Shown: positions 17,528-26,226, counted from the stretch's first letter. The stretch: DNA of 64,000 nucleotides from Gemmatimonadota bacterium (GCA_030428885.1 JAUIEJ010000004.1:390098-454097); one strand, 5' to 3'. Numbers and translations: made by a program. Notes: generated from the letters alone by a model not told the origin.

Positions 17528-17560
17528 ACGGCCGCATCGGGATCCCCCCGATGCGGCCGT
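17528..17560 (+). terminator. Intrinsic terminator-like hairpin after the NmrA-like gene
   Basis: A perfect 14-bp stem: ACGGCCGCATCGGG (17528-17541) pairs with CCCGATGCGGCCGT (17547-17560), with a 5-nt loop. It is followed by only a short T-containing tail. It sits 37 bp after the NmrA-like stop and 24 bp before the end of the converging propeller gene, so it may serve both strands. Confidence 0.7.
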
Positions 17561-17583
17561 TCGCCGTTGGGGTGGGTCGTGGG

Positions 17584-18726
17584 TCACCCCGGGGGCAGCG
17601 GGTGCGCCGACACCGTGACCAGCCCCACGTGGTCGACCGTGGCGAGCCAGACCCGATCGGGCGAGAAGCCCACCAACCGGGCGCCGGCCGGCAGGTCCAC
17701 CTCCAGCACCACGCCTCCCCGGTCCACCACGGCGTAGCGGGTCGTGTCCGACTCCCACCCGGTGAGGCGCAGCCAGAGCCGGTCCTGGGGGTCGGCGGGG
17801 GCGTGGAGGGCGGCGAAGGGCGAGGTCCGCTCGGGCCAGTCCAGATCGGAGATGCGCACCGTGGCCGCGGCTTCGTCGGGATGATCGCCACTCTCCGACG
17901 CCAACCAGCCCTCGTACCACGCCTCCCGAGCCCGGTCCGTGACCCGGGCGTCGGGCAGATCCAGCCGGGTGGTGGTCCCGTCGGACCAGCGCACCACCGA
18001 ACCGTCGCCCGCCACCACCCCCACCGTCCCGTCGGAGAGCACGCCCCACGCTTCCTGGCGAGACCAGGGACGGGGCACCACCAGGAGCATCTGGGTCATG
18101 GTGAGGCCTCCCTGATCCACCACGGGCTCCCCCACCGGGTGGTCGTCGTCGGGGACCGTGGCCACCTCCCCCACCACCCGGCTCTCGCCGGTGGCCGGAT
18201 CGAGGCGATGGATGGCTGCCCTGGTGAAGTCCATGCCCGGGGTCATCATGATGTTGCCGCCGTCCCGCTCCCGGAGGTAGACGAACCCCCGGGCATCGGC
18301 GGCCCGGGGCGTCTGGCTGGCCACGGCCCGGGCTCCGTCCCTGGGCGTGACGGTGCGGGCGATGCCCCCGTCCGGCGCCACGATCAGGAACCGTCCCTGT
18401 CGGGGGTCGGAGACCAGAGTGGAGTCCCCGGGAAGCGGCGCCACGTACAGGGGCGCCAGGTATTCTCCGGGTCCACGCCCCTCCCGTCCGACCCGCCACC
18501 GCTGCCCGGACTCGAGGTCGGTGAGGAGGAGCGATCGCTCCAGGGGGTCGGCAACCCAGAGCCCGCCGTCGGACGTCACACGCACCCATTCCACCGCGCT
18601 GAACGGCTCCCCCACAGTCTGGACCGCGGGACCCAGGGGGGTGGCCTGGGCCCCGGCGGGCGCACCGGACAAGGCCCCCATCAGGAGGGCTCCCAGGGCC
18701 CTCCGCGTCGTCGTCGTCGTCGTCAT
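17584..18726 (-). CDS. Secreted six-bladed beta-propeller protein
   Basis: A 380-residue exported protein. The signal peptide follows an unusual MTTTTTTRRA start in which six Thr codons are a perfect ACG repeat. The mature part has repeated strands with GLWVADPLERSLLLTD, WRVGREGRGPGEY, FLIVAPDG, GFVYLRERDGG and VWLATVDHVGLV. The GxGPGEY turn is the hallmark of the six-bladed propeller group common in Bacteroidota/Gemmatimonadota relatives. A related gene lies at 26285-27361. The function is probably ligand or partner binding at the surface; no catalytic residues are evident. A strong GGAGGAGG Shine-Dalgarno precedes the ATG. Confidence 0.75.
   Translation of the reverse strand: MTTTTTTRRALGALLMGALSGAPAGAQATPLGPAVQTVGEPFSAVEWVRVTSDGGLWVADPLERSLLLTDLESGQRWRVGREGRGPGEYLAPLYVAPLPGDSTLVSDPRQGRFLIVAPDGGIARTVTPRDGARAVASQTPRAADARGFVYLRERDGGNIMMTPGMDFTRAAIHRLDPATGESRVVGEVATVPDDDHPVGEPVVDQGGLTMTQMLLVVPRPWSRQEAWGVLSDGTVGVVAGDGSVVRWSDGTTTRLDLPDARVTDRAREAWYEGWLASESGDHPDEAAATVRISDLDWPERTSPFAALHAPADPQDRLWLRLTGWESDTTRYAVVDRGGVVLEVDLPAGARLVGFSPDRVWLATVDHVGLVTVSAHPLPPG
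18706..18723 (-). repeat. ACG trinucleotide repeat (six units) at a gene start
   Basis: Six perfect ACG units immediately follow the ATG of the secreted propeller gene and encode Thr2-Thr7 before the signal peptide helix. Length change would alter the n-region in whole codons without shifting frame. Confidence 0.8.
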
Positions 18727-18880
18727 GGATCCTCCTCCTCCCCGGCATGGGCGTGAACCGTCCCCACACCATGGCACCCCGAGCGACGCGGCGCGTGAAC
18801 GGAGCGCAACGGAATGTTACGAGCGTGACGATGGACGCCGGGGGACTGCCGGTCGCCCGCCTCCCTGCCCAGGTTGGGAC

Positions 18881-20449
18881 ATGACCCCACACCGTCGTCC
18901 TCCCATGGCCGGGTCCCGGTGGGCCGCTCTGGCCCTGGCCGCCGCCCTGGTGGCGCTGGGGGTGGCGGGCCTGGGAGTCGAGCGAGACTACAGCCGAGCC
19001 GAGGAGGCGCGCCTCGTCGACCGCCTCGACGCCGACGCCTCCCGGCTCCGCTCGGCCCTCATGGAGCGTTGGCGCTCCGCCCAGGATGCCTTCATGGACC
19101 AGGGCCCGGAGGCTCTGGGCTCGCTGAACGACGCCGTGTCGGGAGTCTACCGCCGCAGCGAGGGCGGCGTGGAGGTGTGGGACGACAACGGCTGGCGACC
19201 CTCCGCGGCGGAGCGTCTGCCGGTGGCCGCCTCCGAGGCGTTGGCCCGGTACGGGGTGACCGAACCCCGGGCCGTGACCGTGGGTGGACGCACCGCGCCG
19301 GAGCCCGCCCTGGACGAGGCCTTCACCCTGGTGGCGATCTCCCCCTCCCTGACCCGGGTGGCGATCCTGGACCCGGCCCGGGCCCTGACCACTCTGACCC
19401 CCGGCGCCCTGGCCGACGCCGGACTTCCCCCCGCCGACGTCCGGGTCACCTGGCTGTGGCGGGGAGATCCCCTGGCCTCCGGAGGGGCGGGCCCGGCCCT
19501 CGCCGACGGCCCCGAAGTGGGAGACCGGGTCCTGGAACTCGACCGCACCACCGCCGCCGGCGAATCCGGCCCCCGCTCCACCCACGACCTCCTCTTCTTC
19601 GGCCCCACCTTCGGACCGGGTCCGGACCTCACGGTGCGGGTGTCGCCCGCCGAGGGGTCGGTGGCCTCGGTGGTGGCCCGGGGCCGGCGTGGTCGGTGGG
19701 CGGTGGGCGGCGTCATCTGGCTGCTCCTGGCGGCGGGCGGCGGCACGCTGGTGGCGGGACTCCGGCGGAGCGAGGCACTGGCCCGGCGACAGCGGGCGTT
19801 CCTGGAGGTGGTGGGCCACGAGATCCGAACGCCGCTGGCGGCCATGGACGGGGCGCTCCAGAACCTGGAGGACGGGGTGGTGACGGAGTCTGCGGCGTAC
19901 CTGCCCCTGCTCCGCTCCCAGGTGGAGCGCATGCGAGCCCTGGCCGACGACGCCCTGACCCTGGCCCGGGCCCGCACCGACGGGGCCCCCGACGCGGCCG
20001 TGTCCGTGCGGCGCCTGATGGACGACGTGGAGCGACTCGGCCGGGACGCCGACGACGTGACGCTGGATCTCGACCCCGCCCTGGTGGACGCGGAGGCGGA
20101 CCTTTGGGTGGGCGGGCGGGAAGGGGCGGTGGCCCGGGCGCTGGCCAATCTGGTCCGGAACGGGAGGGTTCACGGCGAGCCCCCCATCGTGGTCTCGGCG
20201 CGCCGCGCCGGGGGAGGGGTGACCCTGGAGGTGCGGGACCACGGGCCGGGCTTCGGCCCCGGCGACGCCCACCGGCTCCTCCAGCCCTTCGTTCGGGGAA
20301 AGTCGGCGGAGGAAGCCCAGCGGAGCGGATCGGGCCTGGGGCTCGCCGTCGTGGCCGAGGCCGTCCGGGAAGCCGGGGGAACGGTGACCCTGGACGACGC
20401 GTCCCCCGGCGCCCGGGTGCGGATCTTCCTTCCGGAACACGCCTCGTGA
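18881..20449 (+). CDS. Membrane sensor histidine kinase
   Basis: A 522-residue kinase with a helix near the N-terminus (about residues 13-30), a periplasmic sensor of about 220 residues, a second helix (about 268-288, VGGVIWLLLAAGGGTLVAG), then HisKA with H-box VVGHEIRTPLAAMDG (His313). The ATPase domain shows an N-box (LANLVRNGRVHG), G1 (DHGPGFG) and G2 (GSGLGLAVV). It autophosphorylates and passes phosphate to the response regulator encoded next, whose GTG start overlaps its stop by 4 bp. The sensor has no recognisable domain. The ATG at 18881 is used; MAGSRW at 18905 is an alternative. Confidence 0.93.
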   Translation: MTPHRRPPMAGSRWAALALAAALVALGVAGLGVERDYSRAEEARLVDRLDADASRLRSALMERWRSAQDAFMDQGPEALGSLNDAVSGVYRRSEGGVEVWDDNGWRPSAAERLPVAASEALARYGVTEPRAVTVGGRTAPEPALDEAFTLVAISPSLTRVAILDPARALTTLTPGALADAGLPPADVRVTWLWRGDPLASGGAGPALADGPEVGDRVLELDRTTAAGESGPRSTHDLLFFGPTFGPGPDLTVRVSPAEGSVASVVARGRRGRWAVGGVIWLLLAAGGGTLVAGLRRSEALARRQRAFLEVVGHEIRTPLAAMDGALQNLEDGVVTESAAYLPLLRSQVERMRALADDALTLARARTDGAPDAAVSVRRLMDDVERLGRDADDVTLDLDPALVDAEADLWVGGREGAVARALANLVRNGRVHGEPPIVVSARRAGGGVTLEVRDHGPGFGPGDAHRLLQPFVRGKSAEEAQRSGSGLGLAVVAEAVREAGGTVTLDDASPGARVRIFLPEHAS

Positions 20450-21156
20450 CGACCCGGGCCCGGATTCTCCTGGTGGAGGACCAGTGGGCGGTGGCGGCCC
20501 CCGTCCAGGACCGTCTGGAGGCCGAGGGACACGAGGTGGAACGGGTGGAGCGTGGCGACGCGGCGCTCCGGCGGGTCGAGACCGCCGCCTGGGACCTCGT
20601 GGTGCTGGACCTCATGCTCCCGGGCCGCCTCTCGGGGTTCGACGTGGCTCGGGAACTCCGCACCGGTCTGGCCCCCGGTGAAGCCGGCATTCCCATCCTC
20701 ATGCTCACGGCGCGCCACGAGGTGGAGGACCGGGTGGCCGGCCTCCGGGCCGGCGCCGACGACTACCTGGTGAAGCCCTTCTCCATGGCCGAACTGGTGG
20801 CCCGGATCGACGCCCTGCTGCGCCGCGCCCGCAGTCGACCCACCGGGGAGGGCGACGTGGTGTTCGGGGCGGTCCGGGTGGATCCGGCGGCGGGACGCGT
20901 GGAAATCGACGGCCGGAAGGTGGCCCTTCCCGCCCGGGAGTTCCAGCTCCTGCGCTACTTCGTGGAACGACCGGGGCGAACCTTGTCCCGGGACGTGCTG
21001 CTCCGCGAGGTCTGGGGGTACCCCCGCACCCCCCTCAGCCGCACCGTGGACACCCACGTGGCGCGGCTGCGGGAACGCTTCGAGCCCGACCGCGCCCACC
21101 CTCGCTACTTCCGCACGGTGCGGGGGGCGGGCTACCGCTTCACCCCGGACGGGTAG
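20446..21156 (+). CDS. OmpR/PhoB-family response regulator
   Basis: A 236-residue protein with a receiver (residues 5-122: LLVEDQWAV, phospho-acceptor Asp55 in VVLDLMLPG, MLTARH, VKPFSM) and a winged-helix DNA-binding domain (about 140-234: VALPAREFQLLRYFVERPG, LLREVWGY, TVDTHVARLRERFE, TVRGAGYRF). It is the partner of the overlapping histidine kinase. Targets are unknown; the two neighbouring secreted proteins on the minus strand converge on it and need not be regulated by it. Confidence 0.95.
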   Translation: MTTRARILLVEDQWAVAAPVQDRLEAEGHEVERVERGDAALRRVETAAWDLVVLDLMLPGRLSGFDVARELRTGLAPGEAGIPILMLTARHEVEDRVAGLRAGADDYLVKPFSMAELVARIDALLRRARSRPTGEGDVVFGAVRVDPAAGRVEIDGRKVALPAREFQLLRYFVERPGRTLSRDVLLREVWGYPRTPLSRTVDTHVARLRERFEPDRAHPRYFRTVRGAGYRFTPDG

Positions 21157-21177
21157 GCGTGCTCCCCCCCCGGGGTC

Positions 21178-21945
21178 TCACCAGGCCACGGTGGTCCAGA
21201 TCACCACGAGGCCGCAGGGCGCGTCCTTGATCCCCGCCTGGTGCCGAAGCTCCGGAGGCACCTCGCCGAAGTAGCGGTAGATCTCCATGGCCATGACGTT
21301 CTCCGTGGTGACCATGGAGAGGGGCCAGGCATCCCATGCCGCCGACCCCTCGGGGAGGTCCCGGAGCACCCTGTTGTCGAGACGATACACGAAACAGCCC
21401 GCCCCCAACTGCGACCGGAGGTTGGGGAACCCGTTGCGGGATTCGGCGAACGACATGCGTACCCTGGGCACGTCGTAGAAGGCGTCGGTGACCCGGTATT
21501 TGATCTTGGTCTGGATGTCCACGGGATCCAGGAACACCCCGGAGCCCCGCTCCCGACGCGCGCTGAATTCGGCCCGGCCGTTGGCCGCCGCCTCCACCAC
21601 GAGGCTGTCCAGGGGGATCGGTCGCGTATCCAGGGCGATCTCCACCTCGGAGCCCTCCGGCGGGAGGATCACCCGGGGCGCGAACCCCAGGGCCGTGACC
21701 CGGATGGCCTGGGTGCCGTCGGGGAGCGTCACATCCAGCACGCCGCCGGCCGAGGCCACCCACGCGCCCCGGACGTCCTCGCCCCGGCCCAGGGCCTCCA
21801 CCTGGGGAAACGCCACAGCCAGACGCGAGATGGCGTCCACCACCCGGATCCGGAGCTCGGTCTGGGCGTGGAGGGCTGAGGGGGCGACGAACGTCGCGAG
21901 GGCGGCTACGGAACACGCCGCGAGGGTCCAGGCCCGCCGGTTCAC
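21178..21945 (-). CDS. Exported protein with a carboxypeptidase-regulatory-like domain
   Basis: A 255-residue secreted or periplasmic protein. A signal peptide (ending ALHAQ) is followed by a beta-rich domain with VDAISRLAVAFPQVEA, GVLDVTLPDGTQAIRVTALGFAP and PIPLDSLVVEA, the layout seen at the front of TonB-dependent receptors (CarboxypepD_reg plus short linker). It then ends with a cysteine-containing domain (GCFVYRLDNRVL, APCGLVVIW) instead of a barrel. The GTG start overlaps the stop of the upstream lipoprotein by 4 bp. This receptor-like but barrel-less architecture is of unknown function, perhaps an interaction module. Confidence 0.65.
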   Translation of the reverse strand: MNRRAWTLAACSVAALATFVAPSALHAQTELRIRVVDAISRLAVAFPQVEALGRGEDVRGAWVASAGGVLDVTLPDGTQAIRVTALGFAPRVILPPEGSEVEIALDTRPIPLDSLVVEAAANGRAEFSARRERGSGVFLDPVDIQTKIKYRVTDAFYDVPRVRMSFAESRNGFPNLRSQLGAGCFVYRLDNRVLRDLPEGSAAWDAWPLSMVTTENVMAMEIYRYFGEVPPELRHQAGIKDAPCGLVVIWTTVAW

Positions 21946-22448
21946 CCTCCCGCCCCCTCGTTGGCCACCGGGCTCGACCAGTGCAGGTGCTGGATTCTCC
22001 AGGCACCGCCCGATCGGCGAAGGACCCCCGAGACGTGGCCCCCGAAGCTCGTGGCGGTCCCGTCGCTCAGGGTGATGGTCTCGGCATACGACGAAGACAC
22101 GGCCACGATGGACTCGGTGAGGGGGTCGAGGCGGGGGTCGATCCACTCCAGCCGCATGCCGGACACGCCGGGGGCGAAGTCGGCGAGGAAGGCCTCGGCC
22201 TCTGCCCGGTCGTGAAACGCCACGGCTCCGTCCGACGCCATGAAGAAGGCGGGGCCGTCTTCGAACAGGTCGAGCCAGGCCAGGGGACCCCGGGCCGCCA
22301 GCTCCGCCGGAATCCCCGTGAAGAACGCCTCGGCCCCCCGGGCGGTTTCGGCCGGAGCACTCCCGACCCCGCAGGCCATCGCACCGAGTACGAGCACCCC
22401 CGCGGCCATCCTGCGCACCCCACGAACCCACCGGGAGATCGGCTTCAC
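21942..22448 (-). CDS. Lipoprotein with an NTF2/SnoaL-like domain
   Basis: A 168-residue lipoprotein with the lipobox LGAMAC (Cys26). The mature part matches the DUF4440/SnoaL-like cone fold: WLDLFEDGPAFFMASDGAVAFHDRAEAEAFL, MRLEWIDPRLDPL, and the terminal VSGVLRRSGGAWRIQHLHWS. Members of this fold bind small ligands or are non-enzymatic. It is the first gene of a two-gene unit with the carboxypeptidase-regulatory-like protein (GTGA overlap). It is divergent from the PadR gene across 160 bp. Confidence 0.75.
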   Translation of the reverse strand: MKPISRWVRGVRRMAAGVLVLGAMACGVGSAPAETARGAEAFFTGIPAELAARGPLAWLDLFEDGPAFFMASDGAVAFHDRAEAEAFLADFAPGVSGMRLEWIDPRLDPLTESIVAVSSSYAETITLSDGTATSFGGHVSGVLRRSGGAWRIQHLHWSSPVANEGAGG

Positions 22449-22543
22449 TCTTCACCCCCACCACCGGAACGAACGGCTGATTCGAGGGGGCAAGAGTGGG
22501 GCTCACGCCACGGGCCCCGCAAGGCCGTCGACCCCCCGCACCC

Positions 22544-22588
22544 TTGACTCCGGACGCCCCGGGGTCCCATATAGTCACAACCTGACTA
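22544..22588 (+). promoter_or_regulatory. Possible promoter and operator of the padR-permease operon
   Basis: A perfect inverted repeat TAGTCA-N5-TGACTA occupies 22572-22588, 20 bp before the GTG of the PadR-family gene. It overlaps a -10-like TATAGT (22570-22575). A TTGACT (22544-22549) upstream resembles a -35 but the 20-bp spacing is long. A dyad placed over the -10 fits autorepression, which is common in PadR systems. The dyad is certain; the promoter call is tentative. Confidence 0.55.
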
Positions 22589-22608
22589 AACCTGGTCCGG
22601 AGATCGCC

Positions 22609-22944
22609 GTGCCGTCCGATGCCCTCGCCGAATTCGAACTCCTGGTCATGCTCGCGGCCCTGCGTCTCGGCCCCGACGAGGCGTACACGGTCTCCATCGC
22701 CGACGACATCCGGGGTCGCACGGGCCGATTGGTGCGTCGGGCCAACGTCTACACCACGCTGCAGCGTCTGGAAGCCAAGGGGTTCGTGGCCAGTCGCCTC
22801 GGCGAACCCCGGGAGGAACGAGGCGGACGCCCGCCGCGGCTCATCGCCGTGGAGCCGGCGGGGGTGGAGGCGGTTCGGACCACCACCGAGGCGATCCGGG
22901 CCATGGTGGGCGACCTGGATTCCATGCTCCGGGGCCCTCGGTGA
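22609..22944 (+). CDS. PadR-family transcriptional regulator
   Basis: A 111-residue winged-helix regulator. Recognisable are FELLVMLAALRLGPDEAYTVSIADDI, the recognition region VRRANVYTTLQRLEAKGFVASR, and the wing with EERGGRPPRLIAV. The GTG at 22609 is taken as start because the family begins within a few residues of this point and the TAGTCA dyad lies just upstream. Its stop overlaps the GTG of the permease gene (GTGA), a pairing typical of ADOP-type permeases, so it most likely represses that operon. Confidence 0.92.
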   Translation: MPSDALAEFELLVMLAALRLGPDEAYTVSIADDIRGRTGRLVRRANVYTTLQRLEAKGFVASRLGEPREERGGRPPRLIAVEPAGVEAVRTTTEAIRAMVGDLDSMLRGPR

Positions 22945-25652
22945 GGGCCCCGCGCTGGGCCCGCGCCCTCCTGGCCCGACTGGCGCCCGAAGGTCGGGAG
23001 GACGAGATCCTCGGCGACCTCGAAGAGGCGCATCGGGCGCGCAGGGCCCGGCGGAGCCGTCCGTTGGCCGCCCTCCTCACGGCGCTGGACACCCTGGACA
23101 TGGCCTGGGCGCTGCTGCGCCGACGAGGCTTCGGGGGCAACCTGTCGTGGCTGGACTTCAAGCTGGGCGCCCGGATGTTGCTCCGGTATCCCGGGCTCTC
23201 GGTGCTCGGGGGACTGGCCATCGCCTTCGCCATCCTGGCCGGCGCCGGGACCTACGAATTCCTCCGTCAGGTGGCCGACCCCACCATTCCCTTCGAGGGC
23301 GGCGACCGCTGGGTCGGGATCCAGGCCTTCGACACCCGGGACGGGAAGGATCGGGACCGGGTGCTGTACGATCTGGAGACCTGGAGGACCACCCTGGCCA
23401 CGGTGGATCACCTGGGCGCCTACACGTCGGCCTCCCGCACCCTGCGGGTCGGGGGCGAGGGCATCCGGCAACTGCGGGTCGCCGTCATGCAGGCCGCGGG
23501 GTTCCGGCTCGCCGGCACCGAACCCCTCTTCGGACGCACCCTCGTCGACGACGACGAACGAGCCGGCGCCCCCCTCGTGGCGGTGATCGGGTACGACGTC
23601 TGGCGCACCGCCTTCGGGAGCGACCCCGACGTGGTGGGCACCGACGTCACCCTGGGGTCGGAGCGGGTCACGGTCGTCGGGGTCATGCCCGAGGAGTTCG
23701 CGTTCCCCGTGGCCCACGAAGTGTGGCTCCCCATGCGGGTCGATCCCGGTACCGTGGCCCCCGGCGAGGGGCCTCGCGTGTGGGTCTTCGGACGACTCAC
23801 CGAGGGCGCCGACCTCGATGCGGCCCAGGCCGAACTCGAACGCCTCGACGCCCGTCTCGCCACGGCCTTTCCCGAGACCCACGGGACCCGCCGATCGTTC
23901 GTGCGACCCTACGCGCTGGCCATGCTGGGCCTGCCGGGCCGGATCTCGACGGGGGCGGTCTCCCTGTGGGCGGCGGCGTGGAATCTGCCTCTGGTGCTCT
24001 TCCTCCTGCTGGTGGCAGGCAACGTGGCCCTCCTCATGTTCGCACGAGCGGCGGCGCGGGAGAGCGAACTCGTGGTACGGAGCGCCCTGGGGGCCGGCCG
24101 TCGGCGCATCGTGGGGCAGCTCTTCGCCGAGGCTCTGGTGCTGGCCGGCGTCGGGGCGGCCCTGGGACTCTCCCTGGCCCGGTACGGCCTGCGATGGGGG
24201 TACCACGTCGTCGAATTGGAGATCTGGAACGGACCCCTTCCGTTCTGGTTCCGGCCCGAACTGTCGATCTCGACCATGGTCTACGCCGTGGGGCTCACGC
24301 TCCTGGGGGCGACCGTGGCCGGCGTGCTGCCGGCCCTCAAGGCGACCCGGGGGCTGGCCGATCGGCTGAGGGAAACCGCGGCCGGAGCCGGGGGACTGCG
24401 GTTCGGCGGGGTCTGGACGCTGGTCATCGTGGTGCAGATCGCCCTCACGTTGGCCTTTCCCGGCGTGGGGTTCGCCGTGGCCATGGAGGGTCGGGCGATC
24501 CGGGACTTCGACATGGGCATCCCGTCCCGGGAATACGTGACGGCGCGGCTGGCGCTCCGGCCTCCCGAGACCGACCTCGCCGTGTTGGAGCCCGCGACCA
24601 TCGTGGGGGGAGCCTCGGCCCCGACGGACGAGGCCCAGGCCTACGCCCTCCGGGCCCGCCGGACCCTGGCCGAGTTCGACGAACGCCTGCGGGCCGACCC
24701 CCGGGTGGCCGGCGTGGCCTGGGCCACCCACGCGCCCCGGCACTACACGGGGTGGCACCAGATCGAGGTCGACACGGAGACCCGACCGTCGCCCTATGGA
24801 GCCCGGGGGCACCGCATGGGCTCCGTGGCGGTCGATCCGGCCTTCTTCCCCACCCTGGGGGTCACCCCGGTGGCCGGACGCGATTTCCGCACCGCCGATC
24901 TGGGCGCCGAGCCCGGCGTCGTGGTGGTCAACGAGGGGTTCGTGGACTTCGTGCTCGGCGGGCGTAACGCCGTGGGGGTGAACGTGCGCTACGTGGCGAG
25001 CGAGCGAGTCGCCTTCGAGGAACCCGGCCCCTGGTACCGCATCATCGGCGTGGTCCAGAACCTCGGGTCCATGTCGGGCTACGGCTCGGCGGTGATCTAC
25101 CATCCCGCCGATCCCCGGGCCCTGCATCCGGCCGCCGTGGTGGTCCACGTGCCGGGCGACGCCGAGGCGTTCCTTCCGGCCCTCGGGGCGCTGGCGTTCG
25201 ACGTGGAGCCCGACCTGACGGTCTCGGGCCCCGTCCGCCTCGACCGGGTGAAGGACAGCGACGTGGAGTTCTACCGATTCTGGGTCACCATGCTCGCCAT
25301 CACGAGCGGGGTCGCGGTCGTGCTCTCCCTGGGCGGGATCTACTCGGTGATGTCGTTCACGGTGGCGCGCCGGACGCGGGAGATCGGCGTCCGGGTGGCC
25401 CTGGGGGCGCCCCGTGGCCGGATCGTCCTGGCCGTCTTCCGACGGCCCCTGATCCAGGTGAGCGTAGGGCTCCTGGCCGGGGCCGTACTGACGGGCGTGC
25501 TCCTGATGGACTTCGGCTCGGTGTCGGCGATGGAACTGGCCGTCTTCTCGGCCTACGTGGCGGCCATGGCCGCCGTCTGCATGCTCGCGTGCGTGTCGCC
25601 GACGCGAAGGGCGCTCTCGGTGGAGCCGTCGGAGGCGCTGCGCACCGAGTAG
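22941..25652 (+). CDS. FtsX/MacB-type permease of the duplicated orphan (ADOP) family
   Basis: A 903-residue inner-membrane protein. An N-terminal cytoplasmic tract (about residues 1-60) has the ADOP-specific GDLEEAHRAR motif. Two MacB-like units follow, each with a first helix, a large periplasmic domain and three C-terminal helices. The FtsX signatures are RSALGAGRRRIVGQLFAEAL in the first unit and REIGVRVALGAPRGRIVL in the second, and it ends RRALSVEPSEALRTE. No ATPase subunit is encoded nearby, as usual for this group. The substrate is unknown; such permeases are linked to export or envelope stress. It is controlled with the overlapping PadR gene. Confidence 0.93.
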   Translation: MRAPRWARALLARLAPEGREDEILGDLEEAHRARRARRSRPLAALLTALDTLDMAWALLRRRGFGGNLSWLDFKLGARMLLRYPGLSVLGGLAIAFAILAGAGTYEFLRQVADPTIPFEGGDRWVGIQAFDTRDGKDRDRVLYDLETWRTTLATVDHLGAYTSASRTLRVGGEGIRQLRVAVMQAAGFRLAGTEPLFGRTLVDDDERAGAPLVAVIGYDVWRTAFGSDPDVVGTDVTLGSERVTVVGVMPEEFAFPVAHEVWLPMRVDPGTVAPGEGPRVWVFGRLTEGADLDAAQAELERLDARLATAFPETHGTRRSFVRPYALAMLGLPGRISTGAVSLWAAAWNLPLVLFLLLVAGNVALLMFARAAARESELVVRSALGAGRRRIVGQLFAEALVLAGVGAALGLSLARYGLRWGYHVVELEIWNGPLPFWFRPELSISTMVYAVGLTLLGATVAGVLPALKATRGLADRLRETAAGAGGLRFGGVWTLVIVVQIALTLAFPGVGFAVAMEGRAIRDFDMGIPSREYVTARLALRPPETDLAVLEPATIVGGASAPTDEAQAYALRARRTLAEFDERLRADPRVAGVAWATHAPRHYTGWHQIEVDTETRPSPYGARGHRMGSVAVDPAFFPTLGVTPVAGRDFRTADLGAEPGVVVVNEGFVDFVLGGRNAVGVNVRYVASERVAFEEPGPWYRIIGVVQNLGSMSGYGSAVIYHPADPRALHPAAVVVHVPGDAEAFLPALGALAFDVEPDLTVSGPVRLDRVKDSDVEFYRFWVTMLAITSGVAVVLSLGGIYSVMSFTVARRTREIGVRVALGAPRGRIVLAVFRRPLIQVSVGLLAGAVLTGVLLMDFGSVSAMELAVFSAYVAAMAAVCMLACVSPTRRALSVEPSEALRTE

Positions 25653-25692
25653 GATCAGCGCTCCGGCACGGGGAGGCGATCACCCATGGGCG

Positions 25693-25950
25693 TCACAGCC
25701 TCACGTCCAGATCCGCTCCAGGCTCGGGACTCCGTCGAATCCCGCGTCGAACGACATCGACACAGGGAGCGATCGCATCGCGACGTCGGATCGCGACATA
25801 CCGATGGAGGATCTCCTGGATGACCCCGGCGTCGGTGACCAGCCGCTGTGAGCCGGCGATCAGTCGCTCGAGTACCCGGCGAGCCGCCTGCTTGTTGGGG
25901 TGCTCGGCGCCCACCAGAACCATGGGCACGTTGGAATCGACGAAGATCAC
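25693..25950 (-). pseudogene. vapC: VapC-type PIN toxin, inactivated by internal deletion and frameshift
   Basis: The reading frame gives 85 residues from a GTG at 25948-25950, against about 125-135 for intact family members. The N-terminal half is a clear PIN start: [20 protein letters not shown] with Asp5, and QEILHRY with Glu46. After about residue 60 the frame runs into unrelated sequence. In the next frame, ending at 25701, the typical PIN C-terminus [15 protein letters not shown] is present. The central part, with the third catalytic acidic residue (usually around ARDALHVA), is absent. So a deletion of roughly 45-50 codons with a net frame change removed the active site. The start overlaps the antitoxin stop by 4 bp, the normal vapBC layout. 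Confidence 0.75.
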
Positions 25951-26204
25951 GGGCTCCCTTCACCGAGGTAGCCGGCCCGGATCTGCGACTCCATCTCCTC
26001 GATGTCCGCGGTCGGGTAGGCGTGGGCCGCCGCCTCACGCACCACGAGGAGCTTCGCGTCCGCACCCCGCTCCGGCTCGTCAGCCCGCGCCTCGCGCAAC
26101 ACAGTCCTGACGTAGTCGGAGACCGTGGTACGGCGCCGTCGCGCGGCGGCCTGGAGCGCCCGATGCTCCTCGTCGTCCAGAATGACCTGAAGTCGATGAC
26201 TCAT
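25947..26204 (-). CDS. vapB: Ribbon-helix-helix antitoxin (VapB-like) of a decayed toxin pair
   Basis: An 85-residue protein. The N-terminal 45 residues fit a ribbon-helix-helix fold: beta strand [16 protein letters not shown], then helices with [18 protein letters not shown]. The acidic C-terminal tail ([14 protein letters not shown]) would have wrapped the toxin. It appears intact although its toxin is broken. A set of ACTCAT/ATGAGT elements at 26199-26226 overlaps its start and is the likely autoregulatory operator. A remaining role could be DNA binding or buffering of related toxins; that is speculation. Confidence 0.8.
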   Translation of the reverse strand: MSHRLQVILDDEEHRALQAAARRRRTTVSDYVRTVLREARADEPERGADAKLLVVREAAAHAYPTADIEEMESQIRAGYLGEGSP

Positions 26205-26226
26205 GGTATGAGTATGACAGACTCAT
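26199..26226. promoter_or_regulatory. Palindrome and repeat at the antitoxin start, candidate operator
   Basis: ACTCAT-GGT-ATGAGT (26199-26213) is a perfect 6+6 bp dyad overlapping the antitoxin ATG. A third half-site ACTCAT follows at 26221-26226. Repeated short half-sites at the start of a ribbon-helix-helix antitoxin gene are typical autoregulatory operators. Confidence 0.6.

Noticed and set aside
18706..18723. Phase-variable repeat
   Set aside because: The repeat unit is three bases, so slippage would not shift the frame; on/off switching is not expected.
22619..24967. 782-residue frame overlapping the PadR and permease genes
   Set aside because: It is a shadow: low-complexity Arg/Gly composition, no domain, while the alternative frame gives a complete ADOP permease.
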